A stretch of 50,219 nucleotides of DNA from Candidatus Falkowbacteria bacterium RIFOXYD12_FULL_34_57 (GCA_001780285.1 MFGN01000009.1:1-50219), one strand, 5' to 3'; counted from the stretch's first letter, positions 40,767 to 49,876 are shown. Notes: generated by a model not told the origin, from the letters alone. A program made the numbers and translations.

Positions 40767-41840
40767 ATGTTTTCACAAAATAATAAGATTAAAAAAATAG
40801 GATGGGGATTTGGTGTTTGTAATATGAATTGTCGACATTGTTATAATGCTTCTACACAAAATATGATCCGTCATAGTTTTAATAAATTAAAGACTATTGC
40901 TGACAAGATATGTTCACAAGGTATTACGGATATTAATTTTGGCACAGGAGAATTCCTAATAAATTCTAATGCCTTGAGAGTGGCTCAATATATTAAGGAT
41001 AAATATCCTAAAGTTGCCTTAGGACTGACCAGTAACGGCTATAGTGTTATTAATATGGAGTTAAATTTATTAAAAAAATTATTTCATGATATAGATATTT
41101 CTGTGGATTTTCCTGATAAAGATAAACATAATTTGTTCAGAAAACATAAAAAAGCCTGGGATTGGGCTATGCAGGCTTTGGAAATTTGTATTAAGAATAA
41201 TATTGAAAGATCAATAGTAACTTGTGTTAATGCAGAGACGGGAGACCGGGATATTCTGGATCTATTAAGGCTTGCCAGAAAATATAAATCTTCTTTACGT
41301 GTTAATTGGTTTAGACCTACGGGTAGGGGGAATAAGAAACTATGTATCAGCGCGGTTAGGTTTTGGGAGATTATTTATTTACTTTCTTGTAATGCAATTT
41401 TTGAGGGATTATCAGACCCAATATTAGAAGCGGTTATATTAGGTCATAGTTCCAATGGTCATTGTTCATGCGGTTGGACTTCAGCACGTATCCAGCAGGA
41501 CTTGAGTGTAACACCTTGCGTATTTTTGAAGGGCAGAAAATGGGATTCTGGAAATATACTGGATAATTCTTTGCAGGAAATATATAAGCATGATAATTTT
41601 CGTTTGGTTCGTGGTCGGAAGATTAGAAAATGTCAGGGCTGTAAATATTGGCAAGCGTGTCATGGTGGGTGTGCCAGTAGGGCTTATTTACAGGAAGGTA
41701 GTTTAGAGGAAGTGGATGCATATTGTCCTTTTCAGAATAGGGAAATAGAAAAATTAATTCCCAAAATAAAGAAGAACATAAAAATAAAAAATTCTAATAA
41801 AGTCCATCATGGATATTTATGCACATTAATTGTTAAATAA
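40767..41840 (+). CDS. Radical SAM/SPASM domain protein
   Basis: GFGVCNMNCRHCYNAS (CxxxCxxC), INFGTGEFLIN; SPASM-like CSCGW...SVTPCVF...CQGCKYWQACHGGCASRA...YCPF. Confidence 0.9.
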   Translation: MFSQNNKIKKIGWGFGVCNMNCRHCYNASTQNMIRHSFNKLKTIADKICSQGITDINFGTGEFLINSNALRVAQYIKDKYPKVALGLTSNGYSVINMELNLLKKLFHDIDISVDFPDKDKHNLFRKHKKAWDWAMQALEICIKNNIERSIVTCVNAETGDRDILDLLRLARKYKSSLRVNWFRPTGRGNKKLCISAVRFWEIIYLLSCNAIFEGLSDPILEAVILGHSSNGHCSCGWTSARIQQDLSVTPCVFLKGRKWDSGNILDNSLQEIYKHDNFRLVRGRKIRKCQGCKYWQACHGGCASRAYLQEGSLEEVDAYCPFQNREIEKLIPKIKKNIKIKNSNKVHHGYLCTLIVK

Positions 41841-41850
41841 CTTAAAATAT

Positions 41851-42858
41851 ATGATTAAAAAAAATTTACCAAAATTAGACTTCAATGTTACCAATCGATG
41901 TAATTTTCGATGTATACATTGTTGTTTTCGTTCCGGAGAAAGATTGTTAGAAGAATTTAGTTTGGAGAAGATAAAAGAAGTATTAAATGATTTTATTTCT
42001 TTGGGAGGAAAAAGAATAGATATTACCGGCGGAGAGCCTTTGTTGCGGAATGATATTTTTGATATTGTAAAATTTGCCAAGTCATTGAATTTAAAAGTAG
42101 AGTTGGTTACTAATGCTTCTTTGTTAAATAAAAGTAAGTTAGAAAGATTTAAAAGAATAGGTTTAGATGATATAGCTATTAGTTTGGATGGCGTAAATTA
42201 TGATACTTATTCCAGAATTCGTCCGATAAATAAAAGAACCCATGATTATATTATAGAGAACATTAAAGAGTGTGTGCGCCAAGGATTTTATACGAAAATA
42301 AACACGGTGGTTTTTAGATCTAATTTTCAGGAGTTGATTAAGATCAATGATTTTGCGATCAAGATCGGAGTTAGTGAACATGGTTTATATTATTTTACAC
42401 CGGTGGGCAGAGGGAATGATAATAAAGAAGAAATTGTAGATCCTTTTGCCTGGCTGGAATTAGCCAGAGAAAAGTTTATTCCTAGACAAAACAAGATCAA
42501 ACTTTCATTAGAGACGCCGATACTGGAAACCAAGAATACAAAAAAAGTGAATATTTCCTGTTATCTAGAGAATCCCTGGCATTTACAATTATTACCCGAT
42601 GGCAATGTTTATCCTTGTGCTATTATGGCTTTTTATAATCGTCCTTGTGGTAATTTGTATGAAAAAAGTTTGAAAGATATCTGGTATGACAAAAAATTGT
42701 GGAATGGTGAATATTATCAACAAAATGTAATGCCTTTGATTAATAAGTATAAATCTTGTATTAATTTTGGAAAAAAATTTAAAGATATTATCAAAAAGAA
42801 AAATTATAAATTTGTTTGTCTTATGTGCAAGTGTGATTGTAAACAATTAAAAAAATAA
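41851..42858 (+). CDS. Radical SAM/SPASM domain protein
   Basis: NVTNRCNFRCIHCCFRSGE (CxxxCxxC), RIDITGGEPLLRNDIF, LLPDGNVYPCAIMAFYNRPCGNLYEKSLKDIW, CLMCKCDC. Confidence 0.92.
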   Translation: MIKKNLPKLDFNVTNRCNFRCIHCCFRSGERLLEEFSLEKIKEVLNDFISLGGKRIDITGGEPLLRNDIFDIVKFAKSLNLKVELVTNASLLNKSKLERFKRIGLDDIAISLDGVNYDTYSRIRPINKRTHDYIIENIKECVRQGFYTKINTVVFRSNFQELIKINDFAIKIGVSEHGLYYFTPVGRGNDNKEEIVDPFAWLELAREKFIPRQNKIKLSLETPILETKNTKKVNISCYLENPWHLQLLPDGNVYPCAIMAFYNRPCGNLYEKSLKDIWYDKKLWNGEYYQQNVMPLINKYKSCINFGKKFKDIIKKKNYKFVCLMCKCDCKQLKK

Positions 42859-43069
42859 ACATATTATTGAGCTGGATAATTCTGACAGAGATCCTCGTCC
42901 CGGAAGAAGAATATCCATTGTGTTTCACATTGATTTGCCGGACAAAAAACGCCTGGAAAATTGTCGAGCAGCAAGCGATGCTCAAGAAATTCATGTTAGA
43001 AAAATTAGTTCTTTATCAAAAGATGATATTGGTTTTGATCATTTTGAAGCGATTAAGATGATTAAATGA
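42851..43069 (+). pseudogene. C-terminal remnant of a NUDIX hydrolase (5' truncated)
   Basis: Frame reads KNKHIIELDNSDRDPRPGRRISIVFHIDLPDKKRLENCRAASDAQEIHVRKISSLSKDDIGFDHFEAIKMIK*, resembling NUDIX DNPxRDPRG..ISV.F......FDH; no NUDIX box or start codon. Confidence 0.65.
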
Positions 43070-43116
43070 AAAAAAGTGCTTCAATAAACCCTTATAACGT
43101 GATGGGCGGGCAACAT

Positions 43117-43150
43117 AAAAAAAGGATTTAGTTATTGAATCCTTTTATTT
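43117..43150. terminator. Hairpin terminator
   Basis: AAAAGGATT-tagttattg-AATCCTTTT. Confidence 0.6.
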
Positions 43151-43153
43151 TTT

Positions 43154-43723
43154 TTAGAATAATTCTTCTAATTTTTGTGCTAAATGTGTATTGATTTTTT
43201 TTGCTTCCACAAGCATGAATTTGCGGGCATGTTCTTTATATTTTTCCAATTTTTCAATAGACCAAACGTTGGTTTTGATAGCATCTCTCAGATTGTGGAT
43301 TCTATCTAGAATTTTGAGAGTTTTTAGCTTTACTAAAAGCAGCATATTAATATTTGGAATTTTTCCGGAAAATATTTTTTTTAGATATTCTTCTTTATCT
43401 TCGCCAGGGTCTTTGGTCATGCCACTTACAAGAAGATATACATTGGTTCCAAATATTAATTCAATATCATTATTTTTAAAGATATGAGAATCTTCAGGTA
43501 TGTCATGGAGCAGGGCGGCTATGATTAATTCATAATCAAAAATATTAAATTCTGTCATTGCTATTGCTGCAACTTCCCTGGGGTGATTAAAATATCTATC
43601 GCCATTTTTTCTAAGTTGATTTTTGTGGCCATATTTTGAAAATCGATAAGCCATCATTATCATTTGAATTTCTTGTATTGTAAATTTACCCTCAAGTAAT
43701 TGTTCAAAGTCTTTTCTGTTCAT
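43154..43723 (-). CDS. HD domain protein, RelA/SpoT hydrolase-like (single-domain)
   Basis: RKNGDRYFNHPREVAAIAM, IIAALLHDIPEDSH, FGTNVYLLVSGMTK, LKILDRIHNLRDA. Confidence 0.8.
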   Translation of the reverse strand: MNRKDFEQLLEGKFTIQEIQMIMMAYRFSKYGHKNQLRKNGDRYFNHPREVAAIAMTEFNIFDYELIIAALLHDIPEDSHIFKNNDIELIFGTNVYLLVSGMTKDPGEDKEEYLKKIFSGKIPNINMLLLVKLKTLKILDRIHNLRDAIKTNVWSIEKLEKYKEHARKFMLVEAKKINTHLAQKLEELF

Positions 43724-43970
43724 TTTTCTCCCTTGAGCCTTTTTATTGTTAAAGAGTTTATTTAGATTAGCTTATTTAATTGTTTTTGTCAATGTTGGCT
43801 AAGTTTTTCTCTTGTAAAATATATTTTCTTATGTTAGCATAATAGATGATAAAGCTTTAATTGTTTTCGATTTTTTAATTTATAATAAAAGTTATAAGGA
43901 ATTGATCAGCTTTAGGCGGAAAGCGCTTTTTATTAGTAAATTTTATAACGAAAGTAAAAAAATTTTCTGT

Positions 43971-44771
43971 ATGAAGATATTATTTATTGGGGATATTAGT
44001 GGGAGTGTGGGCAGGAAAGCGGTTATAAGGATTTTGCCTAAATTAAAAAAAGAAAAGAAGGTTGATTTAGTAATTGCTAATGCGGAAAATAGCGCTCATG
44101 GTAGCGGAGCCACCACTCAAACCATTGAAGAATTAATGACGGCTGGAGTTGATGCAATGACTATGGGTGATCATGCTTTTGCCAGGTTTAAGGTGTCAGA
44201 TATTTATGATAAATATCCAATTATTCGTCCTGCAAATTTTCCGGAAGGAGCCCCTGGTAAGGGTTATATTATTATTCCATATAAAAAAGATAAGAATATA
44301 CTTTTGATTAATTTAATCGGCAGAGTTTTTATGAAATTGGATTATGATTGCCCTTTTAGGAAATTCGATGAAATATTAGCTAATATAAATTTGCCTAGTA
44401 ATAATATATTTGCTATAATTGTGGATATACATGCAGAATGTACCTCTGAAAAAATAGCCTTTAAGCATTATGTGGCGCAAAGAGCGGCTGCGGTTTTAGG
44501 AACACATACGCACATTATGACGGCAGATGCGGAAATTATATCAAGTGGCATGGCATATATTACCGATGTGGGCATGGTTGGTTATGCGGATGGTTCACTG
44601 GGACTGGATAACGAGGGGATTATTAAAACTTTTTTAACTCAAATTAAATATCCCCATGTACTACCAAAAAAAGGAAGGGCTATTTTTAACAGCGTGATTG
44701 TGGATATAAACGAGAGAGATGGAAAGGCTAAATCCATAAAACCGATTACAAAATTTATTAATATTGAATAA
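43971..44771 (+). CDS. ymdB: YmdB family metallophosphoesterase
   Basis: MKILFIGDISGSVGRKAVIRILPKLKKE, VIANAENSAHGSGATTQTIEELMTAGVDAMTMGDHAF, GTHTHIMTADAEII. Start moved to 43971. Confidence 0.93.
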   Translation: MKILFIGDISGSVGRKAVIRILPKLKKEKKVDLVIANAENSAHGSGATTQTIEELMTAGVDAMTMGDHAFARFKVSDIYDKYPIIRPANFPEGAPGKGYIIIPYKKDKNILLINLIGRVFMKLDYDCPFRKFDEILANINLPSNNIFAIIVDIHAECTSEKIAFKHYVAQRAAAVLGTHTHIMTADAEIISSGMAYITDVGMVGYADGSLGLDNEGIIKTFLTQIKYPHVLPKKGRAIFNSVIVDINERDGKAKSIKPITKFINIE

Positions 44772-44797
44772 ATATTTATTATTTAATAATAAAAAAT

Positions 44798-45082
44798 ATG
44801 AACAAAGCATCCCTAATTGAAAGGCTTGCAGCAGAATCTGCTGTAAACAAAAAACAGGCGGAAGCAATGCTAGACGCCTTAGTAAAAATCATTATCGGTG
44901 AATTAAAAGAAAACCGAGAAGTGACCATTACTGGTTTTGGTACATTTTTATCCAGAACTAGACATGCTAGAGGTGGGGTAAATCCACAGAAGCCTACAGA
45001 AAGGATAAAAATTCCAGAAGTAAAAGTAGCTAAATTTAAAACCGGAAAGACCTTAAAGGACGCCCTAAAAGGAAAAATATAA
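44798..45082 (+). CDS. HU family DNA-binding protein
   Basis: MNKASLIERLAAESAVNKKQAEAMLDALVKII...VTITGFGTFLSRTRHARGGVNPQK...FKTGKTLKDALKG. Confidence 0.95.
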   Translation: MNKASLIERLAAESAVNKKQAEAMLDALVKIIIGELKENREVTITGFGTFLSRTRHARGGVNPQKPTERIKIPEVKVAKFKTGKTLKDALKGKI

Positions 45083-45103
45083 AAAATATTTATATTTAAA
45101 AAG

Positions 45104-45136
45104 AAAAACCCGACAAATTTCTTGTCGGGTTTTTTT
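45104..45136. terminator. Bidirectional terminator between HU and lonB
   Basis: AAAAACCCGACAAatttCTTGTCGGGTTTTTTTT. Confidence 0.85.
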
Positions 45137-47370
45137 TATTTAGTTTTATTTTGATACTCTTTTATAATTTCTATAATTTTTTCTTCAAATTTTTTTTCAT
45201 CAATACCTAAAAGTATTTTGTAGGCATCATATTTATTGTCGCAGAAGTAAATATCAAACGGAGTTGTTTTGTTTTTATTTCTAAATATTCTTATACCGCT
45301 AACCTTTTCTTTTTCAATCGCTTCATATTCCGTGTTTAAAAGGAGTGGTTCTATGTCATGGCAATTTAACCAAGGAATACAAACTCCATCCATACCTAAA
45401 TTTTCATCCATGATAGATTTTATTTTTTCAGCAACTCCGCCAACACCAAGTACTACATTACCGCTTAAGGATCCGGTTACCCCATATTTATAATTTACTG
45501 GAATTTTAATTAAACTGGAAACAAGCCCGATATCCATGGCTACAGAGGCGCTGTCTCCTTCCACTCCGCCATGCGCCTGGATATATTCGATATGCATTTC
45601 ACAGTCAATTTGCTTTATATCAATTTTGTTAATAGCCCCTCTTATTGATGATCTAACATTTTGTACGGCTGCTTTGGCAATTTCTCCAAGTTTTCCTGGA
45701 GCATTCACCAGATTTTGCCCTCCAAGAATAGATTGACAGCGAATTGGAAGGGGTTGGCCAAACATTTGTCCGCTTTTTGAAGTAAAAACGCCTAAGCCCA
45801 CAACATAACCGATAAAATCCGTATTAACCACCAAGTGTCTTAGAAGTTTTTTATTATACTCAATCATTTTTTGACTAATAGAGCCTTCCAGGCTGATATG
45901 AATTTTTAAAGCGCGGCAGACATGCTTAGCTTCAACCAGTTTTGAATTTTCCAAAATAGCTTCGAATTCAGCTGTTTTTATTACTCCGTTTATGGGACGA
46001 AGAAGAGCGCTTAATTCTTGTTTGGATGATCTGCATCTTAATTCTTTTATTATTTCCAAAACAGCCTCTTTGGAAAAATCTCTTGCTTCAAGTTTGTATT
46101 CCAAAGGAAGCAATTCTCCCTTTATCTTTTCACTTCTTATTCTTACTCCTTCGTAACCTTCTTTTTTTATCACCTTTCCCCAGGCATTTTGAAAATCTAC
46201 TTCAATATTTGTCACTTCTTGTTTTATGTACTGAGTAACCGCTTCAATATTTTTTTCTGTTTCCGGGACACTGCTATTCAACTCAATTACTTCACCCTTG
46301 TCTTCTATGCGGCTTAAAAAAGCGCCGTCGCTTTTTTCTATTAGATAATTAAGAACATCATGATTACAGCAAGCGATAATTATATTTTCCGCCCTAAGAC
46401 GGTCCTGGGATTTATCCGCTGCTCCGCTGCCAGTGCTTTGGTCTCCGCCACCCTCTAAGATATATGATTTGTTTTGCATAATCTCTAGAAGGTGCGACAT
46501 GTATCCTGATTCTAATAAAGTTCTTAATTCGTCAATGTAAATAATAGGCGATTTAGCATGCGCACCAAGAAATGCTCTTTTGTGAGCCGGAGTTCCCAGA
46601 CCCCCGGATTGATAGGGGTCGTGCCTGAATCCACCCTTCATGGTTCTGTGGCCTGGCGCGGAAATGCGGCCCATTAAGCCCGTATCACCAGTTGGGTCGT
46701 ATAGAATTTCAGGAACCATATCCAAGAAGCGTTTTATGGACCTTTTAACCGGTGGTCCATTTTCTCTTTGAGTCTTTTCCTGAACTTTGAAATTCATAAT
46801 TTGTATCTGCATAAAAATGGCGCCGATTCCAAATAGGCCAACAACTCCAAAAATATAAGGGCTTATAAAAATAGCGGTAAACACAACAAGCACAGCTGTT
46901 ATTAATAATCCGTTTCTAATTTTTGTTGATGAATTTATTTCTTCCTGCAGACTGAATTCTTTGGTGTGGTTTGCTTGTTCTAAAATTTTTAGATTTATTT
47001 CTTCTAAAACAGCTTTTATTTTTTCAGGGTCTTCATAGGCGATGCGTATATTATTTTTATCTTTTCCCGGATATCCTACAATAGCCTTTTGGGGTCTCAA
47101 ATAATCACCCAAAGACATGTCTAGAACTTTATTAAACATTTCAGCCAGCAGTGATTTTCCGGTTCCTGGTTTGCCAACCATTAAGATGTGCCCTCTGTTT
47201 TGGGCTATTTTTCGAATAGCATCTTTTGCTTTATCTTGAAAAATAACTCTCTCAATCGGGTCGCTTGGTATTTTTATTTCCGAGGTATTATTAAAGTTTT
47301 TTAAATAATCTTTTAGTTTTTCAGGATAGTTAAGTATCTTTTGTATTCTTGCGTCGTTTGCATTTTCCAT
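45136..47370 (-). CDS. Archaeal-type LonB membrane-anchored Lon protease
   Basis: Walker A MVGKPGTGKS; TM pair inserted before GGFRHDPYQSGGLGTPAHKRAFLGAHAKSPIIYIDELRTL; HGGVEGDSASVAM catalytic Ser and GGVAEKIKS catalytic Lys. Confidence 0.9.
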   Translation of the reverse strand: MENANDARIQKILNYPEKLKDYLKNFNNTSEIKIPSDPIERVIFQDKAKDAIRKIAQNRGHILMVGKPGTGKSLLAEMFNKVLDMSLGDYLRPQKAIVGYPGKDKNNIRIAYEDPEKIKAVLEEINLKILEQANHTKEFSLQEEINSSTKIRNGLLITAVLVVFTAIFISPYIFGVVGLFGIGAIFMQIQIMNFKVQEKTQRENGPPVKRSIKRFLDMVPEILYDPTGDTGLMGRISAPGHRTMKGGFRHDPYQSGGLGTPAHKRAFLGAHAKSPIIYIDELRTLLESGYMSHLLEIMQNKSYILEGGGDQSTGSGAADKSQDRLRAENIIIACCNHDVLNYLIEKSDGAFLSRIEDKGEVIELNSSVPETEKNIEAVTQYIKQEVTNIEVDFQNAWGKVIKKEGYEGVRIRSEKIKGELLPLEYKLEARDFSKEAVLEIIKELRCRSSKQELSALLRPINGVIKTAEFEAILENSKLVEAKHVCRALKIHISLEGSISQKMIEYNKKLLRHLVVNTDFIGYVVGLGVFTSKSGQMFGQPLPIRCQSILGGQNLVNAPGKLGEIAKAAVQNVRSSIRGAINKIDIKQIDCEMHIEYIQAHGGVEGDSASVAMDIGLVSSLIKIPVNYKYGVTGSLSGNVVLGVGGVAEKIKSIMDENLGMDGVCIPWLNCHDIEPLLLNTEYEAIEKEKVSGIRIFRNKNKTTPFDIYFCDNKYDAYKILLGIDEKKFEEKIIEIIKEYQNKTK

Positions 47371-47371
47371 T

Positions 47372-48220
47372 CTATACCCCCAAAGGAAATCTTGATACAT
47401 ATCTTTTTTCGTTTTTTGAATCCTTAAAATAAAGTTTAACGCCTTGAGCTATGGATTCAAATGATATTTTTAAACCCTGATTTAACCCATTATTTATTTC
47501 TTCAAATATTTCTTGTACTTTTTTGTTTTTTCGGATTAGATTCTCCAGATTTCTCAACATATTAATTAGTTCCAACCCTTTTTCTTGTATTGGAAATTGA
47601 ATATTTAAATTATTATGATCAGAAATATAAATTTTATTATATTGATTTTTATTTTTTTTAATGGTTAGAAAAAATTTTTTTTCAGGGTTAAATAATTGAA
47701 AATCAAAACCACGAATATCAAAACTTCCATCCTGTTGATATGGAGATGTTAACGTGATAATTAAATTCTGGTGCATATTTCTTTTTATAAATTCGATTTT
47801 TTCTTTAATACTGCCCGTTATCGGAAACAGGGATCTGTTTGGAGCAACTCCGCTTATACCTAAAATATTTTCTATTTCTTTAATTTGAAGAGACTCTAGT
47901 TGGCGCGTGACAAGGTTTCCCTCTTTAGATATTTTTTGGTGAAGATCTTCAAGAAAATTTTTTAATTCTTTGCTATCAAGTGGTGTTGTGCTTGACTCTT
48001 CTAAGATATCTATATTTTCTTTTTTCTTTTTTCTTAAAAAATTTCTATAAAAAAAATTAGGAGTTTTGTATTCTACTCGACAGCCAAAACATCTTTCGTG
48101 AATTTGGACAGGGGAATTTCCCAATAAATATTTTCCAAATTCCGAGATTTCAAAAATTATTTGTTCGTTAGTATTTTTTATTTCTCTAATAATCCAAATG
48201 TTTTGGTTGTTATTGGTCAT
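47372..48220 (-). CDS. Hypothetical protein, coupled upstream of LonB
   Basis: AAAAAAGGAGACACAC upstream of ATG 48220; stop TAG is one base from the LonB ATG. Confidence 0.75.
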   Translation of the reverse strand: MTNNNQNIWIIREIKNTNEQIIFEISEFGKYLLGNSPVQIHERCFGCRVEYKTPNFFYRNFLRKKKKENIDILEESSTTPLDSKELKNFLEDLHQKISKEGNLVTRQLESLQIKEIENILGISGVAPNRSLFPITGSIKEKIEFIKRNMHQNLIITLTSPYQQDGSFDIRGFDFQLFNPEKKFFLTIKKNKNQYNKIYISDHNNLNIQFPIQEKGLELINMLRNLENLIRKNKKVQEIFEEINNGLNQGLKISFESIAQGVKLYFKDSKNEKRYVSRFPLGV

Positions 48221-48437
48221 GTGTGTCTCCTTTTTTGCATTGTTTTTTATTGTTAAAGTTCGTTTTAATATAAACTTTTTATCATTTTTTATGCATAAAA
48301 GCAATATAAACTGTCAATGAAATTTTAAAAGAAATTTTTTTTCAATGTTGCGGGTTGCATTTTTAATTAAATTTGTTATTATTAAACAGTGTTATTGATA
48401 TAAATTCATTGTTCATTGATAATAAAAGGAGAAAAGC

Positions 48438-49178
48438 ATGATAACGATTGGTTTAACTACAGGATTTTTATATAATCATTTATTACCTTGTAATAAACAA
48501 GAAAAGCCCGTTTCTCACGAAATGATAAAAAGATGCAGTAATTTAGGGTGTAATGCTATTGAATTCAATTGTATCGGCGGATTTTATGATACTAGTCTAG
48601 CGGATTTAAAAAGAATTCAAAGAAAAGACTTATTAAATTTTAAACATGTTTCTGTTCATGCGCCATGCAGAGAAGCGCGTTTTGATAATTCTAAAAAAGT
48701 CAGAGAAATACTTTATTTATTGGAAACAGAAAGTCGGCGGCTAGGAATTGATTTAGTGGTTTTTCATCCAGATACAGTTGATGATTGGAATATTTTTCAA
48801 GATTTTAATATTCCAATGGCCATTGAAAATTTAGATAATAATAAAAGAGCTTTTAAAGCGGTGGCAGATATTGGTAAGATTTTTAAATTATTGCCCAAGT
48901 GTAGATTTGTACTTGATGTAAATCATTGCAAGGCTAATGATCCAAGTATGGGGCTCGCTCAAGATTTTATTGATAGTTTTAAAGATAGAATAGTAGAGAT
49001 CCATGTTAGCGGGTTTCGAGTTTACCATTATCCCATCTATAAAACAAAACAAACAGAAATTTTGGATGCAATTCATAATCCCAACCTTCCCATGATTATT
49101 GAAAGTGCATGCAAATCAGAACAAGATGCAAAAAATGAAATTGAATATATCAAAAGTTATTTTCAAAAACATATATAA
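48438..49178 (+). CDS. Sugar phosphate isomerase/epimerase-like TIM barrel protein
   Basis: VSVHAPC, GIDLVVFHPD, PMAIENLD, RFVLDVNHC, IVEIHVSG; AAAAGGAGAAAAGC upstream of ATG. Confidence 0.82.
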   Translation: MITIGLTTGFLYNHLLPCNKQEKPVSHEMIKRCSNLGCNAIEFNCIGGFYDTSLADLKRIQRKDLLNFKHVSVHAPCREARFDNSKKVREILYLLETESRRLGIDLVVFHPDTVDDWNIFQDFNIPMAIENLDNNKRAFKAVADIGKIFKLLPKCRFVLDVNHCKANDPSMGLAQDFIDSFKDRIVEIHVSGFRVYHYPIYKTKQTEILDAIHNPNLPMIIESACKSEQDAKNEIEYIKSYFQKHI

Positions 49179-49183
49179 AAAAC

Positions 49184-49210
49184 AAAACTCTGAAAAATTC
49201 GGAGTTTTTT
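49184..49210 (+). terminator. Intrinsic terminator
   Basis: AAAACTCTGaaaaattCGGAGTTTTTT. Confidence 0.7.
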
Positions 49211-49500
49211 AAATTTTTGTTTTAGGCAATAACATATATAATTGTTTCTTTTTCGGTAATCGTTCAGGGTTTAACTGTAAAAAAATTGATTCTTAAAAAT
49301 CAACAATGATTTATAAAAATAAATTATTTAGGACTATAAAATTATAGTCCCCTTTTATTATATATAAATAGTTGATTGAACATATAAATTTATATATAAT
49401 AATAACGACAAATTTAGTTTTTTGTTATACATTAAATATGTAATTGATAAGGGTTTATCAATTTATGTTCCTTCTAATATTTACAATAAAGGAGAAAGTT

Positions 49501-49700
49501 GTGGCAGTAAAAGTGATTAAAAAAGAGCCGGCTAAATATGCAGTAAAAGAGGTGGTATGTATGAGTTGTGGTGCTACACTGGAATATCCAAGAATGATGT
49601 TTTAGAGTATCATGGCAGAGATTATAGCGGAGGTCCTGACGGATGTGAGTGGATTGTTTGTCCAAATTGTGGCAAGAATGTGATTCTTCGGAGTTGGTAA
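49501..49700 (+). pseudogene. Frameshifted small zinc-ribbon protein gene
   Basis: AAAGGAGAAAGTT then GTG: MAVKVIKKEPAKYAVKEVVCMSCGATLEYP...; shifting frame near 49590-49600 continues NDVLEYHGRDYSGGPDGCEWIVCPNCGKNVILRSW*; two CxxC motifs in different frames. Confidence 0.75.
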
Positions 49701-49705
49701 AAAAC

Positions 49706-49736
49706 AAGGTTATTCTAAAAACAGAATAACCTTTTT
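49706..49736 (+). terminator. Intrinsic terminator
   Basis: AAGGTTATTCT-aaaaac-AGAATAACCTTTTT. Confidence 0.85.
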
Positions 49737-49826
49737 GTTAACTGTTTATTTTGCAAATGGTTGTGTTGGTGTTTTTTTACATCCCACTACAAAAAAATAC
49801 ATCCTAAAGAGGGTGTATTTTTTTGT

Positions 49827-49876
49827 GGCGAGGATAGAGTGAGGATTCCGAGTTCCTACAAAGGGACAACGGTTTC
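49827..49876 (-). pseudogene. tRNA-like 3' half relic
   Basis: Minus strand AAACCGTTGTCCCTTTGTAGGAACTCGGAATCCTCACTCTATCCTCGCCA; shares AAACCGTTGTCCCTTT exactly with the intact tRNA-Ser. Confidence 0.5.

Noticed and set aside
42867-43061. 64 aa ORF MSWIILTEILVPEEEYPLC...
   Set aside because: Overlaps the NUDIX-like frame, which gives much more protein-like and family-like sequence
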